Assembly: GCF_900116115.1 (NCBI RefSeq)
Contig: NZ_FOZP01000001.1
Coordinates: 512,071-576,070 of the forward strand
Reading direction: 5' to 3'
DNA from: Lutibacter maritimus
GTDB taxonomy: Bacteria; Bacteroidota; Bacteroidia; Flavobacteriales; Flavobacteriaceae
Length of the DNA stretch: 64,000 bases
The translations under genes were made by a program, and so were the position numbers. Position 1 is the stretch's first letter. Every line of letters begins with the position of its first letter. Below, in pieces: positions 16,927-26,803 of this stretch. The notes below the pieces were generated by a model that was not told the origin of the DNA, did no database searches, and worked only from the letters and a program-made list of their open reading frames with translations.

Positions 16927-17472
16927 ATGAAATTATTTGCAAAATTTTTACTCATTACAATTTTAGGATGGAAAATTGAAGGCGTTTTTCCAAAAAATTT
17001 AAAAAAATATGTAATTATAGCTGCTCCACATACGCATTGGCAAGATTTTCCTTTAGGTATTTTAGTAAAATGGATTCATCAAGCACCAATAAATTATATT
17101 GGGAAAGCTTCACTATTTAAGCCACCATTTGGATTTATTTTTAGATGGTTAGGCGGAACACCTGTAAACAGAAGTGAAAGTACTAATAAAGTACAGGCCA
17201 TTGTAAATGTTTTTAATCAAAACGAAAACTTTGTTTTAGCATTATCGCCAGAAGGCACAAGAAAAAAGATTGATGAATGGAAAACAGGCTTTTATTACAT
17301 TGCAAAAGGTGCAAATGTTCCTATTGTTATGGCTACTTTAGATTTTGGCAAAAAACAAGTGAAAATTGCAGAACCGTATTATTTAACGGACTCTATGGAA
17401 AATGATTTTAAGCATTTTTATCAATTTTACTCAGGTGTTAAAGGTAAAATTCCAGAGAATTTTAATTTATAA
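16927..17472 (+). CDS. PlsC-like acyltransferase
   Basis: A 181-residue lysophospholipid acyltransferase-type protein. It has the HX4D catalytic motif in HTHWQD (about residues 35-40), a second block GGTPVNRSES (77-86) and SPEGTRKKIDEWKTGFY (about 110-126). This short form is common in Bacteroidota. It probably acylates a glycerophospholipid or related acceptor at the membrane; no clear transmembrane helix beyond the N-terminal hydrophobic stretch is seen. It is monocistronic and ends at a bidirectional terminator. Confidence 0.85.
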   Translation: MKLFAKFLLITILGWKIEGVFPKNLKKYVIIAAPHTHWQDFPLGILVKWIHQAPINYIGKASLFKPPFGFIFRWLGGTPVNRSESTNKVQAIVNVFNQNENFVLALSPEGTRKKIDEWKTGFYYIAKGANVPIVMATLDFGKKQVKIAEPYYLTDSMENDFKHFYQFYSGVKGKIPENFNL

Positions 17473-17475
17473 AGC

Positions 17476-17509
17476 AAAAAAAAGGAACTAAATTTTAGTT
17501 CCTTTTTTT
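17476..17509. terminator. Bidirectional terminator, acyltransferase / gcvT
   Basis: Long A/T-flanked hairpin with core AAGGAACTAAA/TTTAGTTCCTT between convergent genes. Confidence 0.9.
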
Positions 17510-17522
17510 GTATAAAAAGTGT

Positions 17523-18605
17523 TTATCCTTTATAAAATGGCAATTTAACTACAACTGCAGGAATTGCTTTATTTCTAATTTGAATACCTATTTGTGTACC
17601 AATTTTTGAAAATTCTTTTGTAACATAACCCATTCCAATTCCTTTTTTTAAAGAAGGACTCATAGTTCCAGAAGTTACTTCGCCAATAATTTCGCCATTC
17701 TCTGTTACAATTTCATAACCGTGACGAGGAATTCCTTTATCAGAAATTTCAAAAGCAACTAATTTTTTTGTGACTCCAGTTTCTTTTTGGTTTTTTAAAT
17801 TTTCAGAGTTTATAAAATCTTTGGTAAATTTTGTAATCCAACCTAAACCAGCTTCAATAGGCGATGTTGTATCGTTTATATCATTTCCATATAAACAAAA
17901 TCCCATTTCTAAACGCAAAGTATCTCTTGCTGCCAATCCAATTGGTTTTATCCCAAATTTTTCTCCAACGTTAAAAACTTTATTCCAAATTTGTTCAGCA
18001 TCTTTATTTTTAAAATAGATTTCAAAACCGCCAGAGCCAGTATAACCTGTAGCAGAAACTATTACATTTTCAATACCAGCAAAAGTGCCAATTTCAAAAT
18101 TGTAATACTTCATATTAAATAAATCAATTGAAGTTAAAGGTTGTAACGCTTCAGCAGCATCAGGACCTTGAATTGCTAATAAAGATATTTCATCAGATTT
18201 GTTAATCATCTCAACATGTAAATTATTATGTTTAGAAATCCAATTCCAATCTTTTTCAATATTTGAAGCGTTTACTACCAGCATATATTCCTCATTTCCA
18301 ATTTGATATACCAACAAGTCATCAACAATTCCACCTTCATTATTTGGCATACAGCTATATTGTACTTTTCCAATATGCAATAAAGAAGCATCATTAGAAG
18401 TAACTTTTTGAATTAATTGTAATGCATTTTCTCCTTTTAGGAAAAATTCACCCATATGTGAAACATCAAAAACACCAACACCGTTTCTAACGGTTTCGTG
18501 TTCAATATTAATTCCTTCGTATTGTACTGGCATATTATAACCAGCAAAAGGCACCATTTTTGCCCCTAAAGATTCATGAATATGTGTTAACGCTGTATTT
18601 TTCAT
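17523..18605 (-). CDS. gcvT: Aminomethyltransferase, glycine cleavage T-protein
   Basis: A 360-residue T-protein that takes the aminomethyl group from lipoylated H-protein, releasing ammonia and forming methylene-THF. Signatures are [65 protein letters not shown] and, near the C-terminus, GIGMGYV. Full length. No gcvH or gcvP is nearby, which is usual in Bacteroidota. It has its own promoter element. Confidence 0.96.
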   Translation of the reverse strand: MKNTALTHIHESLGAKMVPFAGYNMPVQYEGINIEHETVRNGVGVFDVSHMGEFFLKGENALQLIQKVTSNDASLLHIGKVQYSCMPNNEGGIVDDLLVYQIGNEEYMLVVNASNIEKDWNWISKHNNLHVEMINKSDEISLLAIQGPDAAEALQPLTSIDLFNMKYYNFEIGTFAGIENVIVSATGYTGSGGFEIYFKNKDAEQIWNKVFNVGEKFGIKPIGLAARDTLRLEMGFCLYGNDINDTTSPIEAGLGWITKFTKDFINSENLKNQKETGVTKKLVAFEISDKGIPRHGYEIVTENGEIIGEVTSGTMSPSLKKGIGMGYVTKEFSKIGTQIGIQIRNKAIPAVVVKLPFYKG

Positions 18606-18622
18606 TTAATATAAATTTGTAA

Positions 18623-18630
18623 CAAAAATA
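18623..18630 (-). promoter_or_regulatory. Promoter -7 element for gcvT
   Basis: The minus strand reads TATTTTTG, exact TAnnTTTG, 18 bp before the gcvT ATG. Confidence 0.6.
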
Positions 18631-18710
18631 CTAATTATTCAATAATTCAAATGGTATTTATTTACCTTTTTATTATCTTATTTATAAATTGTGTTGAATA
18701 CAAAATCTAT

Positions 18711-18744
18711 TTTGTTTTGAAGCTATTATTTTTAGCTATATTTG
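18711..18744 (+). promoter_or_regulatory. Promoter for aminopeptidase P gene
   Basis: TATATTTG (18737-18744) with TTTG boxes at 18711 and 18716 at suitable -33 spacing. It ends 18 bp before the ATG at 18762 and therefore argues against the longer reading frame from 18651. Confidence 0.65.
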
Positions 18745-18761
18745 AAAAAAATATTTATCTG

Positions 18762-20216
18762 ATGAATTTTAAACACTTCATTATTTTCTTTTTTGTAGTT
18801 TCATTAAACGCACAAAATCCTTACTTACCGCAAGATTATTTAACAAAAGAGTTTCATAAAGAGAGAAGAGAAGCCTTAAGAAAAGAGCTTCCTAAAAACA
18901 GCGTTGCGGTATTTTTTGCAAATGCAGTAAGAAACAGAGCAAATGATGTAGAATATGTGTATCACCAAGATCCAAACTTCTATTATTTAACAGGTTACAA
19001 AGAACCACATGCATTATTGATGGTATTTAAAGATGAGCAAAATATTCAAGGAAAAACTTTTAATGAAGTACTATTTGTACAAGAGCGAAATGAATATGCT
19101 GAAATGTGGACAGGAAAAAGGCTCGGAGTAAAAGGTGCACAAGATAATTTAGGATTTAGAATTGTTTTTAATGGTGGTGATTTTAAGAGTTTTGAAATTG
19201 ATTTTTCAAAATTTGATAAAATTTTATTTGAACAGTTTAAAAATGATGTGAGAGATACTCGTGATACAGCTGATTTATTCGATTTAATTAAAACTTTTAA
19301 AGAAAAAGTTTCATTTGATTATATTACCATTGAAAACAATGACAATGATAAAATTTATAATGAAACCAAAAAACGAATTGATACCAAGTCGTTAAAAGGC
19401 TTTATGGCAACACTGCGTGAGGTAAAAACAAAAGAAGAATTAGTTTTACTTAAAAAAGCTGTTGAAATTTCAGCTGTCGGACAGTTAGAAATGATGAAAG
19501 CAATGCATCCCGATATGTCTGAAACAGAAGCGCAAGGTGTGCACGAATTTATATATAAAAAATATGGTGCTGAATATGAAGGGTATCCGTCAATTGTTGG
19601 TGCTGGAAATAATGGTTGTATTTTACATTATGTTGAAAATTCTAAAACTAATATAGGTGATTCTAATTTAATTTTAATGGATTTAGGGGCGGAATACCAC
19701 GGTTATACTGCCGATGTTACTAGAACCATTCCTGCAAATGGGAAATTTACTAAAGAGCAAAAATTAATTTACGATTTAGTGTATAAAGCACAAGAAGCTG
19801 GAATTGCAGCATATACCATTGGAACAGATATGAGCACTCCAAACAAAATTGCTATAAAAATTATTAACAAAGGTTTAGCAGATTTAGGAATAATAAGTTC
19901 AGAAAAAGCCTACCATAAATATTTTCCACACGGAACTTCGCATCATATAGGGTTAGATGTTCACGATCCTGGAAACTACAATAAATTTGAAGAAAATATG
20001 GTAGTTACTATGGAACCTGGAATTTATATTCCAGAAGGAAGTCCTTGTGATGAAAAATGGTGGGGAATAGGCATAAGAATTGAAGATGATATTTTAATTA
20101 CTAAAAACGGACCAGTAAATTTATCGGTATTAGCGCCAAGAACTTCTGATGATATTGAAGCCGCTATGCAATTACCAAGTGTTTTAGATAGTTTTATTTT
20201 ACCAAAATTAGATTAA
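18762..20216 (+). CDS. Exported aminopeptidase P family metalloprotease
   Basis: A 484-residue M24-family Xaa-Pro aminopeptidase. An N-terminal signal peptide ends in LNAQ. The aminopeptidase-P N-terminal domain follows (AVFFANAVRNRANDVEYVYHQDPNFYYLTGY). The catalytic pita-bread domain supplies the metal ligands: DLGAEYHGYTADVTRT (two Asp), GTSHHIGLDVHDPG (His), TMEPGIYIPEG (Glu) and IRIEDD (Glu). It removes N-terminal residues before proline, probably in the periplasm. Start chosen at 18762 because the signal peptide and promoter fit it. Confidence 0.93.
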   Translation: MNFKHFIIFFFVVSLNAQNPYLPQDYLTKEFHKERREALRKELPKNSVAVFFANAVRNRANDVEYVYHQDPNFYYLTGYKEPHALLMVFKDEQNIQGKTFNEVLFVQERNEYAEMWTGKRLGVKGAQDNLGFRIVFNGGDFKSFEIDFSKFDKILFEQFKNDVRDTRDTADLFDLIKTFKEKVSFDYITIENNDNDKIYNETKKRIDTKSLKGFMATLREVKTKEELVLLKKAVEISAVGQLEMMKAMHPDMSETEAQGVHEFIYKKYGAEYEGYPSIVGAGNNGCILHYVENSKTNIGDSNLILMDLGAEYHGYTADVTRTIPANGKFTKEQKLIYDLVYKAQEAGIAAYTIGTDMSTPNKIAIKIINKGLADLGIISSEKAYHKYFPHGTSHHIGLDVHDPGNYNKFEENMVVTMEPGIYIPEGSPCDEKWWGIGIRIEDDILITKNGPVNLSVLAPRTSDDIEAAMQLPSVLDSFILPKLD

Positions 20217-20218
20217 AT

Positions 20219-21352
20219 CTAGCTTAAGGCTTGTTGCCAATCTGCAATTAAATCATCAATATGTTCAATTCCAACAGAAATTCTTAACAAATTATCTGGG
20301 GTTGGACTTGTATCACCACCTTCAACAGATTTTCGATGTTCAACCAAACTTTCAACGCCTCCTAAACTAGTTGCAGTTGTAAAATAGTTAAGTTTTGTGG
20401 AGATTATAAGGGTTTCTTCTTTTGATGTTTTTATTAATACAGAAAGCATGGCACCAAAACCATTTTTCTGCTGTTTTTTAGCTAATTTATGTTGAGGAAA
20501 ACTTTCCAAACCAGGATATAAAACCTGTTCAATTTTAGGATGAGTTTCTAAATATTGCGCTAATTTTAACGCATTTTCCGTTTGTTTATGAACTCTTAAA
20601 GGCAAGGTTTGAATTCCTCTAGCAATCAACCAACAATCAAAAGGAGCAGGAACTGCTCCAGATAAAGATTGAATAGCTTTTATTTTTTCAGCAATTTTTT
20701 CATCATTTACAACAACACAACCACCTAAAACATCACTATGTCCACCAAAATATTTTGTAGTAGAATGAACCACAATATCAGCACCTAATTCTAAAGGATT
20801 TTGAAAAACCGGAGTTGCCCATGTATTATCAACTGCATAAAGTATGTTGTACTTTTTTGCAATTTTTGAAATGGCTTCAATATCACTAATTTTTAATTGC
20901 GGATTAGATGGAGATTCAACCCAAATAAGCGCAGTATTTGATTTTACAGCTTTTTCTACAGCTTGTAAATTAGTCATATCAACTAAATCATAGGTTAAAT
21001 TCCAATCTTTAAAAACTTCGTCTACTAATTTTCGAATCGCAAAATAAATATCATCAGGAAGTAAAATATGACTATTAGCTTTTAAACTTTGAATTGTAGC
21101 GTGCACTGCCGCCATTCCTGATGCAAATGCAAATGCAAATTTTCCATTTTCAAGCGAAGCAATACTTTTTTCTAAAATTTTTCTATTTGGATTGTCGGTT
21201 CTAGAATATACAAAATCGTTATTATAAGACCCGTCATTATTTCTTTTGTAAGTGCTGGATAAATAAATAGGAGTGCTTATTGGTTGCGCATTTAAAAACT
21301 CATTTTTTGTGCTTTCAATGGCTAAAGTTTCAAATTTTGGTTTTGATTTCAT
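20219..21352 (-). CDS. Trans-sulfuration PLP enzyme (cystathionine gamma-synthase/lyase family)
   Basis: A 377-residue Cys/Met-metabolism PLP enzyme. It has YSRTDNPNRKILEKSIASLE, the FASGMAAVHA phosphate-binding loop, VDNTWATPVFQNPLELGAD, the PLP-lysine motif HSTTKYFGGHSD (Lys200) and SLGGVESLVEHR. Synthase, lyase or other family activity cannot be separated by eye. It sits just downstream of threonine-pathway genes, consistent with use of homoserine-derived substrates. Its start codon abuts the stop of the DUF6265 gene. It converges with the aminopeptidase gene with 2 bp between stops. Confidence 0.92.
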   Translation of the reverse strand: MKSKPKFETLAIESTKNEFLNAQPISTPIYLSSTYKRNNDGSYNNDFVYSRTDNPNRKILEKSIASLENGKFAFAFASGMAAVHATIQSLKANSHILLPDDIYFAIRKLVDEVFKDWNLTYDLVDMTNLQAVEKAVKSNTALIWVESPSNPQLKISDIEAISKIAKKYNILYAVDNTWATPVFQNPLELGADIVVHSTTKYFGGHSDVLGGCVVVNDEKIAEKIKAIQSLSGAVPAPFDCWLIARGIQTLPLRVHKQTENALKLAQYLETHPKIEQVLYPGLESFPQHKLAKKQQKNGFGAMLSVLIKTSKEETLIISTKLNYFTTATSLGGVESLVEHRKSVEGGDTSPTPDNLLRISVGIEHIDDLIADWQQALS

Positions 21353-21850
21353 TTAATGTTTTAATTTATAATTAAATTTCATTTCAGTTTCATTTCCAGT
21401 AGTTTCTTCAAACAAAACATAAATATTTAATTCCGTTTCACTTATTTTTTCAAAAGTAAATTTATGAAAATAGGCTTTGTTATTTTCAATTTTAACCAAT
21501 GGAGCTTCAATCATTTCATCTTTTTCTTCCCATCCTTTTAAATCGTTATGAAAATGTTTTAAACGAAAAACTAAGGTCTCATTTTCTTCTGAAATAGTAC
21601 ATAATTCATAAAATTGAATAACATTATCAACTACTAATTTAAAAGAACCCATCATAGAATTTCCTAACGGATTTGTCCAAACTTCTTCTATATCACCATC
21701 AAAAGCTTCTCCAACCCAATAACCTGCAATCCAAGAAACATTATCAATACTAGCTTTAAATGTTTCTTTTGAATCTTCATACTTTAAAGTGTTTTGAGAA
21801 AATAAATTAAGTGCAACTATACAAAATAAAAAAGCTAGATAATTTTTCAT
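21353..21850 (-). CDS. DUF6265-like exported protein
   Basis: A 165-residue protein with a signal peptide (about residues 1-18, ending LFSQ). A compact beta-rich domain starts at WIAGYWVGEAFDG and includes EEVWTNPLGNSMMGSFKLV, features of the DUF6265 family (lipocalin-like small secreted proteins). No catalytic residues are evident. It is immediately upstream of, and abutting, the trans-sulfuration gene, so co-transcribed, and 51 bp downstream of thrC. Function is unknown. Confidence 0.75.
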   Translation of the reverse strand: MKNYLAFLFCIVALNLFSQNTLKYEDSKETFKASIDNVSWIAGYWVGEAFDGDIEEVWTNPLGNSMMGSFKLVVDNVIQFYELCTISEENETLVFRLKHFHNDLKGWEEKDEMIEAPLVKIENNKAYFHKFTFEKISETELNIYVLFEETTGNETEMKFNYKLKH

Positions 21851-21901
21851 AAAATGATTTTTATCTAGCTAATCTACTATTTTTATTTTAAAATTTATGA
21901 A

Positions 21902-23197
21902 TTACGATTTCAATAAAAATTGTTTTAATTCTTCGTATTTAGAAATTTTAATTGTCACCTTTTTCTTATTTATTACTTCCTGAATTTGTGCAGGAAACTC
22001 AATTGTTGTATTTAAAACAGGCTCCACAACATCTAAAAATTTAACTGGATGCGCAGTTTCTAAAAATATGCCTTGTGCTTTTTTATTTTTAAAGTATTTT
22101 TTCAACCCTAAATAACCAACTGCTCCATGAGGATCGGCAATATATCCAGATTTCTTGTTGATATTAACCATCGCTTTTTTTGTTTCTTTATCAGTAAAAG
22201 AATACGATGTTAAATGTTGTTTTAATAAAGTATCATCATTTTTATAAATTTCCTGAATTCTGATAAAATTACTAGGATCACCAACATCCATTGCATTTGA
22301 AATGGTTTGCTTTGATGGTTTTGGAGTGTAAATACCCGTTTCTAAATAATTTGGAACAATATCATTAATATTTGTCGATGCAATAAATTGTTTTATAGGT
22401 AAGCCTAATTGTTGTGCCATAATTCCTGCACAAATGTTTCCAAAATTTCCACTTGGGACGGAAAAAACAATTTTTCTACGTTTATTTTTTAACTGTTTGT
22501 AAGCAATGAAAAAGTAAAACATTTGAGGTAACCAACGAGCAACATTAATTGAATTGGCTGAAGTTAAATTTTTTACTGAAGTTAATTCAGTATCTAAAAA
22601 AGCCTTTTTAACCATAGCTTGGCAATCATCAAAAGTACCATCAACTTCAAGTGCTTTTATGTTTTTGCCAAGTGTTGTTAGCTGTTTTTCTTGTACTTCG
22701 CTAACTTTTCCGCTTGGGTATAAAATAACAACATCTATACCTTCAACACCTAAAAATCCGCTGGCTACTGCGCCACCAGTATCACCAGAAGTTGCAACTA
22801 AAACAGTAACTTTAGTACTATTTTCATCTTTATTGAAATACCCAAAACAACGTGCCATAAAGCGTGCACCAACATCTTTAAAAGCCATTGTTGGTCCGTG
22901 AAATAATTCTAATGTTGAAATGTTTTTTTCAATTTCAACCATAGGAAAATCAAAAACCAATGTTTCAGCAATAATTTTTTTTAATTCCTTTTCAGGAATT
23001 TCATCACCAACAAATTGTTTAATAATTTCATATGCAATTTCATTATTGGTGAAATATTCAATATGATTGAAAAATTCTTTTGCTAAAGGTGTAATACTTT
23101 CAGGGAAATATAATCCTTTATCCGGAGCTAAACCTTTAATTACGGCATCTTTAAAAGATACGTTTGGTGCTTTTTTATTTAAACTATAATAGTTCAT
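21902..23197 (-). CDS. thrC: Threonine synthase
   Basis: A 431-residue PLP enzyme converting O-phosphohomoserine to threonine. It has the N-terminal YYSLNKKAPNVSFKDAV typical of the long bacterial type, the PLP-lysine motif GPTMAFKDVGARF (Lys107), TSGDTGGAVASGF and SVPSGNFGNICAG. It is the last gene of thrA-thrB-thrC. The 108 bp gap to thrB contains an inverted pair of palindromes. Confidence 0.97.
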   Translation of the reverse strand: MNYYSLNKKAPNVSFKDAVIKGLAPDKGLYFPESITPLAKEFFNHIEYFTNNEIAYEIIKQFVGDEIPEKELKKIIAETLVFDFPMVEIEKNISTLELFHGPTMAFKDVGARFMARCFGYFNKDENSTKVTVLVATSGDTGGAVASGFLGVEGIDVVILYPSGKVSEVQEKQLTTLGKNIKALEVDGTFDDCQAMVKKAFLDTELTSVKNLTSANSINVARWLPQMFYFFIAYKQLKNKRRKIVFSVPSGNFGNICAGIMAQQLGLPIKQFIASTNINDIVPNYLETGIYTPKPSKQTISNAMDVGDPSNFIRIQEIYKNDDTLLKQHLTSYSFTDKETKKAMVNINKKSGYIADPHGAVGYLGLKKYFKNKKAQGIFLETAHPVKFLDVVEPVLNTTIEFPAQIQEVINKKKVTIKISKYEELKQFLLKS

Positions 23198-23214
23198 TTT
23201 ATTTAATTTTATAA

Positions 23215-23292
23215 GTCATTCTGAACTTGTTTCAGAATCTCAATGTGCTAATTTATACCATTGATGAGAACCTGAAATAATTTCAGGTTGAC
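23215..23292. repeat. Inverted pair of imperfect palindromes (REP/BIME-like)
   Basis: Two 28 bp copies in opposite orientation, at 23215-23242 and 23265-23292. They share 22 of 28 positions and each is itself a hairpin. Four of the six differences sit in pairs that keep the stem: ATTCTGA...TCAGAAT versus AACCTGA...TCAGGTT. The flanks GTCA and TCTCA are conserved. The element lies in the intercistronic gap of thrB-thrC. It resembles dispersed intergenic REP doublets; copy number elsewhere could not be tested. Confidence 0.7.
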
Positions 23293-23305
23293 GTTAATTA
23301 ATATT

Positions 23306-24226
23306 TTATAATATTTTTATTCCTTTTTTATTGATTTTAGATACATGAATATCATAATCAATGCCTACTTTTTCATACACCATTTTCATTGCGTCTGCTA
23401 CTTTTTTAGCTGTTTCTTCACCTTTACTTAACGCAAAAATGGATGGACCAGAACCTGAAATTCCACATCCTAAAGCTCCGGCTTTTAACGACTGTTGCTT
23501 CACAGTATCAAAAGCTGGAATTAAAATAGAGCGAATAGGTTCAATAATATAATCTTCTAACGATCGCCCAATTAAATCGTAATCTTCTGTATATAAACCA
23601 CTTATTAATCCGCCAACATTTCCCCATTGTTTTATGGCATCTTTTAAAGAAACGGTGGTTTTTAGTATTTCACGAGCATCTGAAGTTTTTACTTCAATTT
23701 GTGGATGAATTACAGTGGCAAATAATTCGTTTGGAGTATGAATACTAATTATATCCAAAGGTTGATAACTTCTAACTAATGTAAATCCGCCAAAAAGGGC
23801 AGGAGCAACATTATCCGCGTGTGGTACGCCAGTTGCTAAACGCTCACCTTCCATTGCAAAACGGACTAAATCTGTTGTATTAAAAGGTTTTCCAAGAATT
23901 TCATTGATTGCCCAAACAGCACCAGCAGAACTTGCGGCGCTACTACCAATACCACTTCCTGGTTTTATGTTTTTTATAATTTCTATTTCAAAACCAAACT
24001 CACAATTTGTTTCTGAAAGTAAAGCTAATGCAGCAACACCTGCAACATTTTTATGTGTTTCTAATGGTAAATTTTGACCGATTATTTTTGTGATTGTTAC
24101 TCCTTTTTTAGCAACTTTTTTAATAATCATTTCATCACCAACAGTATCTAAAGCCAAACCAAGAACATCAAATCCACAGGAAACATTGGCAATAGTAGCA
24201 GGTGTAAATATTTTTATTTGTTCCAT
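23306..24226 (-). CDS. thrB: Homoserine kinase
   Basis: A 306-residue GHMP kinase phosphorylating homoserine. It opens with IFTPATIANVSCGFDVLGLALD, has the ATP-binding PGSGIGSSAASSAGAVWA (about residues 91-108) and the C-terminal GALGCGISGSGPSIFAL. Full length. It is separated from thrA by 3 bp, so translated from the same message. Confidence 0.97.
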   Translation of the reverse strand: MEQIKIFTPATIANVSCGFDVLGLALDTVGDEMIIKKVAKKGVTITKIIGQNLPLETHKNVAGVAALALLSETNCEFGFEIEIIKNIKPGSGIGSSAASSAGAVWAINEILGKPFNTTDLVRFAMEGERLATGVPHADNVAPALFGGFTLVRSYQPLDIISIHTPNELFATVIHPQIEVKTSDAREILKTTVSLKDAIKQWGNVGGLISGLYTEDYDLIGRSLEDYIIEPIRSILIPAFDTVKQQSLKAGALGCGISGSGPSIFALSKGEETAKKVADAMKMVYEKVGIDYDIHVSKINKKGIKIL

Positions 24227-24229
24227 AAT

Positions 24230-26674
24230 TTAATTGTTTCCAATTCTAATAATATCAGCAAATAAGCCTGAAGCAGTTACATCTGCACCAGCGCCAGCAC
24301 CTTTTATAATTAAAGGTTGTTTACTATATCTTTCTGTAAAAAATAACACAATATTATCGCTTCCATCTAAATTATAAAACGGATGATCTGAAGGAATTTC
24401 TTGTAAACCAACATTTGCGGTTCCATTATCAAATTCTGCAACAAATTTTAATCTGCAATTGTTTGCAGCAGCTTTTTGTTGAATTTTATTAAAATGAGCA
24501 GCTTCTGTTTTTAATGTTTCCATAAAATCAGGAACAGATTTAGCGTCTAATGAAGCTTTAGGTAAAAAGGAATTATTTTTGATATCCTCTAATTCTAATC
24601 TTGTTCCGCTTTCACGAGCTAAAATTAAAATTTTTCGCATCACATCAACACCGCTTAAATCTATTCGTGGATCTGGTTCTGTATAACCTTCAACACCCGC
24701 TTGTTTTACAACATCGTAAAATGCAGAATCTTCATTAAAATTATTAAATATAAAGTTTAAGCTACCTGATAGAACTGCTTGTATTTTAGTTACTTTATCT
24801 CCTGATGCAATTAAATTTTTAAGCGTGTCTATTATTGGCAATCCAGCTCCAACATTGGTTTCAAATAAGAAAGGAGCATTGTACTCGCGCGCCAAGTGTT
24901 TTAACTTTTGGTAGTTTGCATAATTAGATGAACAAGCTATTTTATTACAAGTTACAACAGCAACACTTTGCTTTAAATAGTTAGCATATAATTTAGATAT
25001 ATTTTCGTTGGCAGTATTATCTACAAAAATACTATTTCGTAAATTTAGGACTGTTACATTGTTGTGGAAAGTATCCATATTTAAAACTTCACCTTTCTCT
25101 AAAGCACTTTTCCAGTTTTCTAAATCGATTCCATCTTCATTAAAAACCATTTTTTTAGAATTTGTTAATGCAATTACCCTAACCTGAACTCTTAAATTGT
25201 CTAATAAATATTGCTGTTGTTTTCTAATTTGCTCAATTAGTTTACCTCCAACATTACCAACACCAACAACAAATAAATTTAATTGTTTGGTTTGATTTTC
25301 AAAAAATTCAGCGTGTAAAGAATTTAATGCTTTTTTAATATCTTTATGCGAAATTACTGCAGAAATATTTTTTTCTGAAGCGCCTTGCGCAATAGCTCTA
25401 ATATTTACGTTGTTTCTACCTAAAGTACTAAACATTTTACCGCTAATGCCTTGGTGGCTTTTCATATTATCACCAACCAATGCAATAATAGCATTGTTTT
25501 TTTCAATCACTAATTCATCCACTTTATGATGTTCCATTTCATAGCTAAATTCAGTATCAATAGCTTCCTTTGCTTTATCTACATCATTATTGCTGATGGC
25601 TATACAAATTGAGTGTTCTGAAGATGCTTGTGTAATTAACGAAACATTAATTTTTTGTTCAGAAAGTGCACCAAATAATCGTTTTGAAAAACCAGGAATA
25701 CCAACCATTCCGCTACCTTCTAACGTAATTAATGCCATATTTTCTATATGACTAATCCCTTTAATTGGATTTGTGTTGCTAGAAACTTTTGTAATTAAAG
25801 TGCCTTCAGCTTTGGCATCAAAAGTGTTTTTAATGCTAATTGGAATTTCTTTTTTAAGTACTGGTTGAATTGTTGGTGGATACAATACTTTTGCTCCAAA
25901 ATGCGACAATTCCATAGCTTCTTGATATGAAATGTTTTTTATAGGAAATGCCTCTTTTACTATTTTAGGATTTGCAGTAAACATACCACTAACATCCGTC
26001 CAAATTTCTAATATTGAAGCATTTACAGCTGCAGCAACAATAGCTGCAGTATAATCTGATCCACCACGACCTAATGTTGAATTTTCGCCATTTTCAGTGG
26101 AAGCTACAAAACCAGGTAAAACAACTATTTTGTGTTTGTTATCATTAAAAAAATCTTCAATAGCTACATTTGTTTTATCAAATTTAACAGCTGCGTTTGA
26201 AAAATTTTCATTGGTAATTATTAATTCTTGAGAATTTTTTAAAACGACATCTAAATTCTTGTTTTTTAATGCTTCAGAAATAATATATGAAGATAATAAC
26301 TCACCAAAACTCACAATTTTATCAGAAGTTTTAGGAGATAATTCATTAATTAAAAACACACCTTCTAAGGTGTTTTCTAATTTGTTTAGCATTTTTTTTA
26401 CGGTTCCTAAAACACCACTTTGATTATTTACAGGAATTAATTCTCTAGTAACTTGTAAATGCTTTTCTTCAATAATTTTAAAACTTTCTAAATACTTTGC
26501 GTTGTTTTTACAAGCAAAATTTCCAGCTTCTAATAACAAATCTGTCACGCCTCCAAGTGCTGAAACTACCAATGCTATGTTATTTTTATACGAACTATCT
26601 TTAACTATATTTATTACTTTGTTAATATTTTCAGAAGAAGCAACCGAAGAGCCTCCAAATTTTAATACTTTCAT
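24230..26674 (-). CDS. thrA: Bifunctional aspartate kinase / homoserine dehydrogenase I
   Basis: An 814-residue fusion. The aspartate kinase has KFGGSSVASSENI at the N-terminus and GRGGSDYTAAIVAAA. Paired ACT regulatory domains lie around residues 315-460. Homoserine dehydrogenase begins near residue 465 with a Rossmann loop VVGVGNVGG and has GYTEPDPRIDLSG and KGAGAGADVTASG. It commits aspartate to the threonine and methionine branches and is expected to be feedback-inhibited by threonine through the ACT domains. It is the first structural gene of the operon, preceded by a Thr-rich leader ORF at 26804-26896. Confidence 0.97.
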   Translation of the reverse strand: MKVLKFGGSSVASSENINKVINIVKDSSYKNNIALVVSALGGVTDLLLEAGNFACKNNAKYLESFKIIEEKHLQVTRELIPVNNQSGVLGTVKKMLNKLENTLEGVFLINELSPKTSDKIVSFGELLSSYIISEALKNKNLDVVLKNSQELIITNENFSNAAVKFDKTNVAIEDFFNDNKHKIVVLPGFVASTENGENSTLGRGGSDYTAAIVAAAVNASILEIWTDVSGMFTANPKIVKEAFPIKNISYQEAMELSHFGAKVLYPPTIQPVLKKEIPISIKNTFDAKAEGTLITKVSSNTNPIKGISHIENMALITLEGSGMVGIPGFSKRLFGALSEQKINVSLITQASSEHSICIAISNNDVDKAKEAIDTEFSYEMEHHKVDELVIEKNNAIIALVGDNMKSHQGISGKMFSTLGRNNVNIRAIAQGASEKNISAVISHKDIKKALNSLHAEFFENQTKQLNLFVVGVGNVGGKLIEQIRKQQQYLLDNLRVQVRVIALTNSKKMVFNEDGIDLENWKSALEKGEVLNMDTFHNNVTVLNLRNSIFVDNTANENISKLYANYLKQSVAVVTCNKIACSSNYANYQKLKHLAREYNAPFLFETNVGAGLPIIDTLKNLIASGDKVTKIQAVLSGSLNFIFNNFNEDSAFYDVVKQAGVEGYTEPDPRIDLSGVDVMRKILILARESGTRLELEDIKNNSFLPKASLDAKSVPDFMETLKTEAAHFNKIQQKAAANNCRLKFVAEFDNGTANVGLQEIPSDHPFYNLDGSDNIVLFFTERYSKQPLIIKGAGAGADVTASGLFADIIRIGNN

Positions 26675-26803
26675 CTTTTTAATTTATGAATAGAAATTAT
26701 ATAAATTTCGTGATTTTAAACTGATTGTTTTTTAATAATATTCCTTGTTTCATTTTTTAATGAAAACGAATATAAATACGATGATATGAATAGAATAGAA
26801 CCC

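Noticed and set aside
18651-18761. N-terminal extension of the aminopeptidase P gene
   Set aside because: It would lie upstream of, and across, the TATATTTG promoter and place the signal peptide inside the protein.
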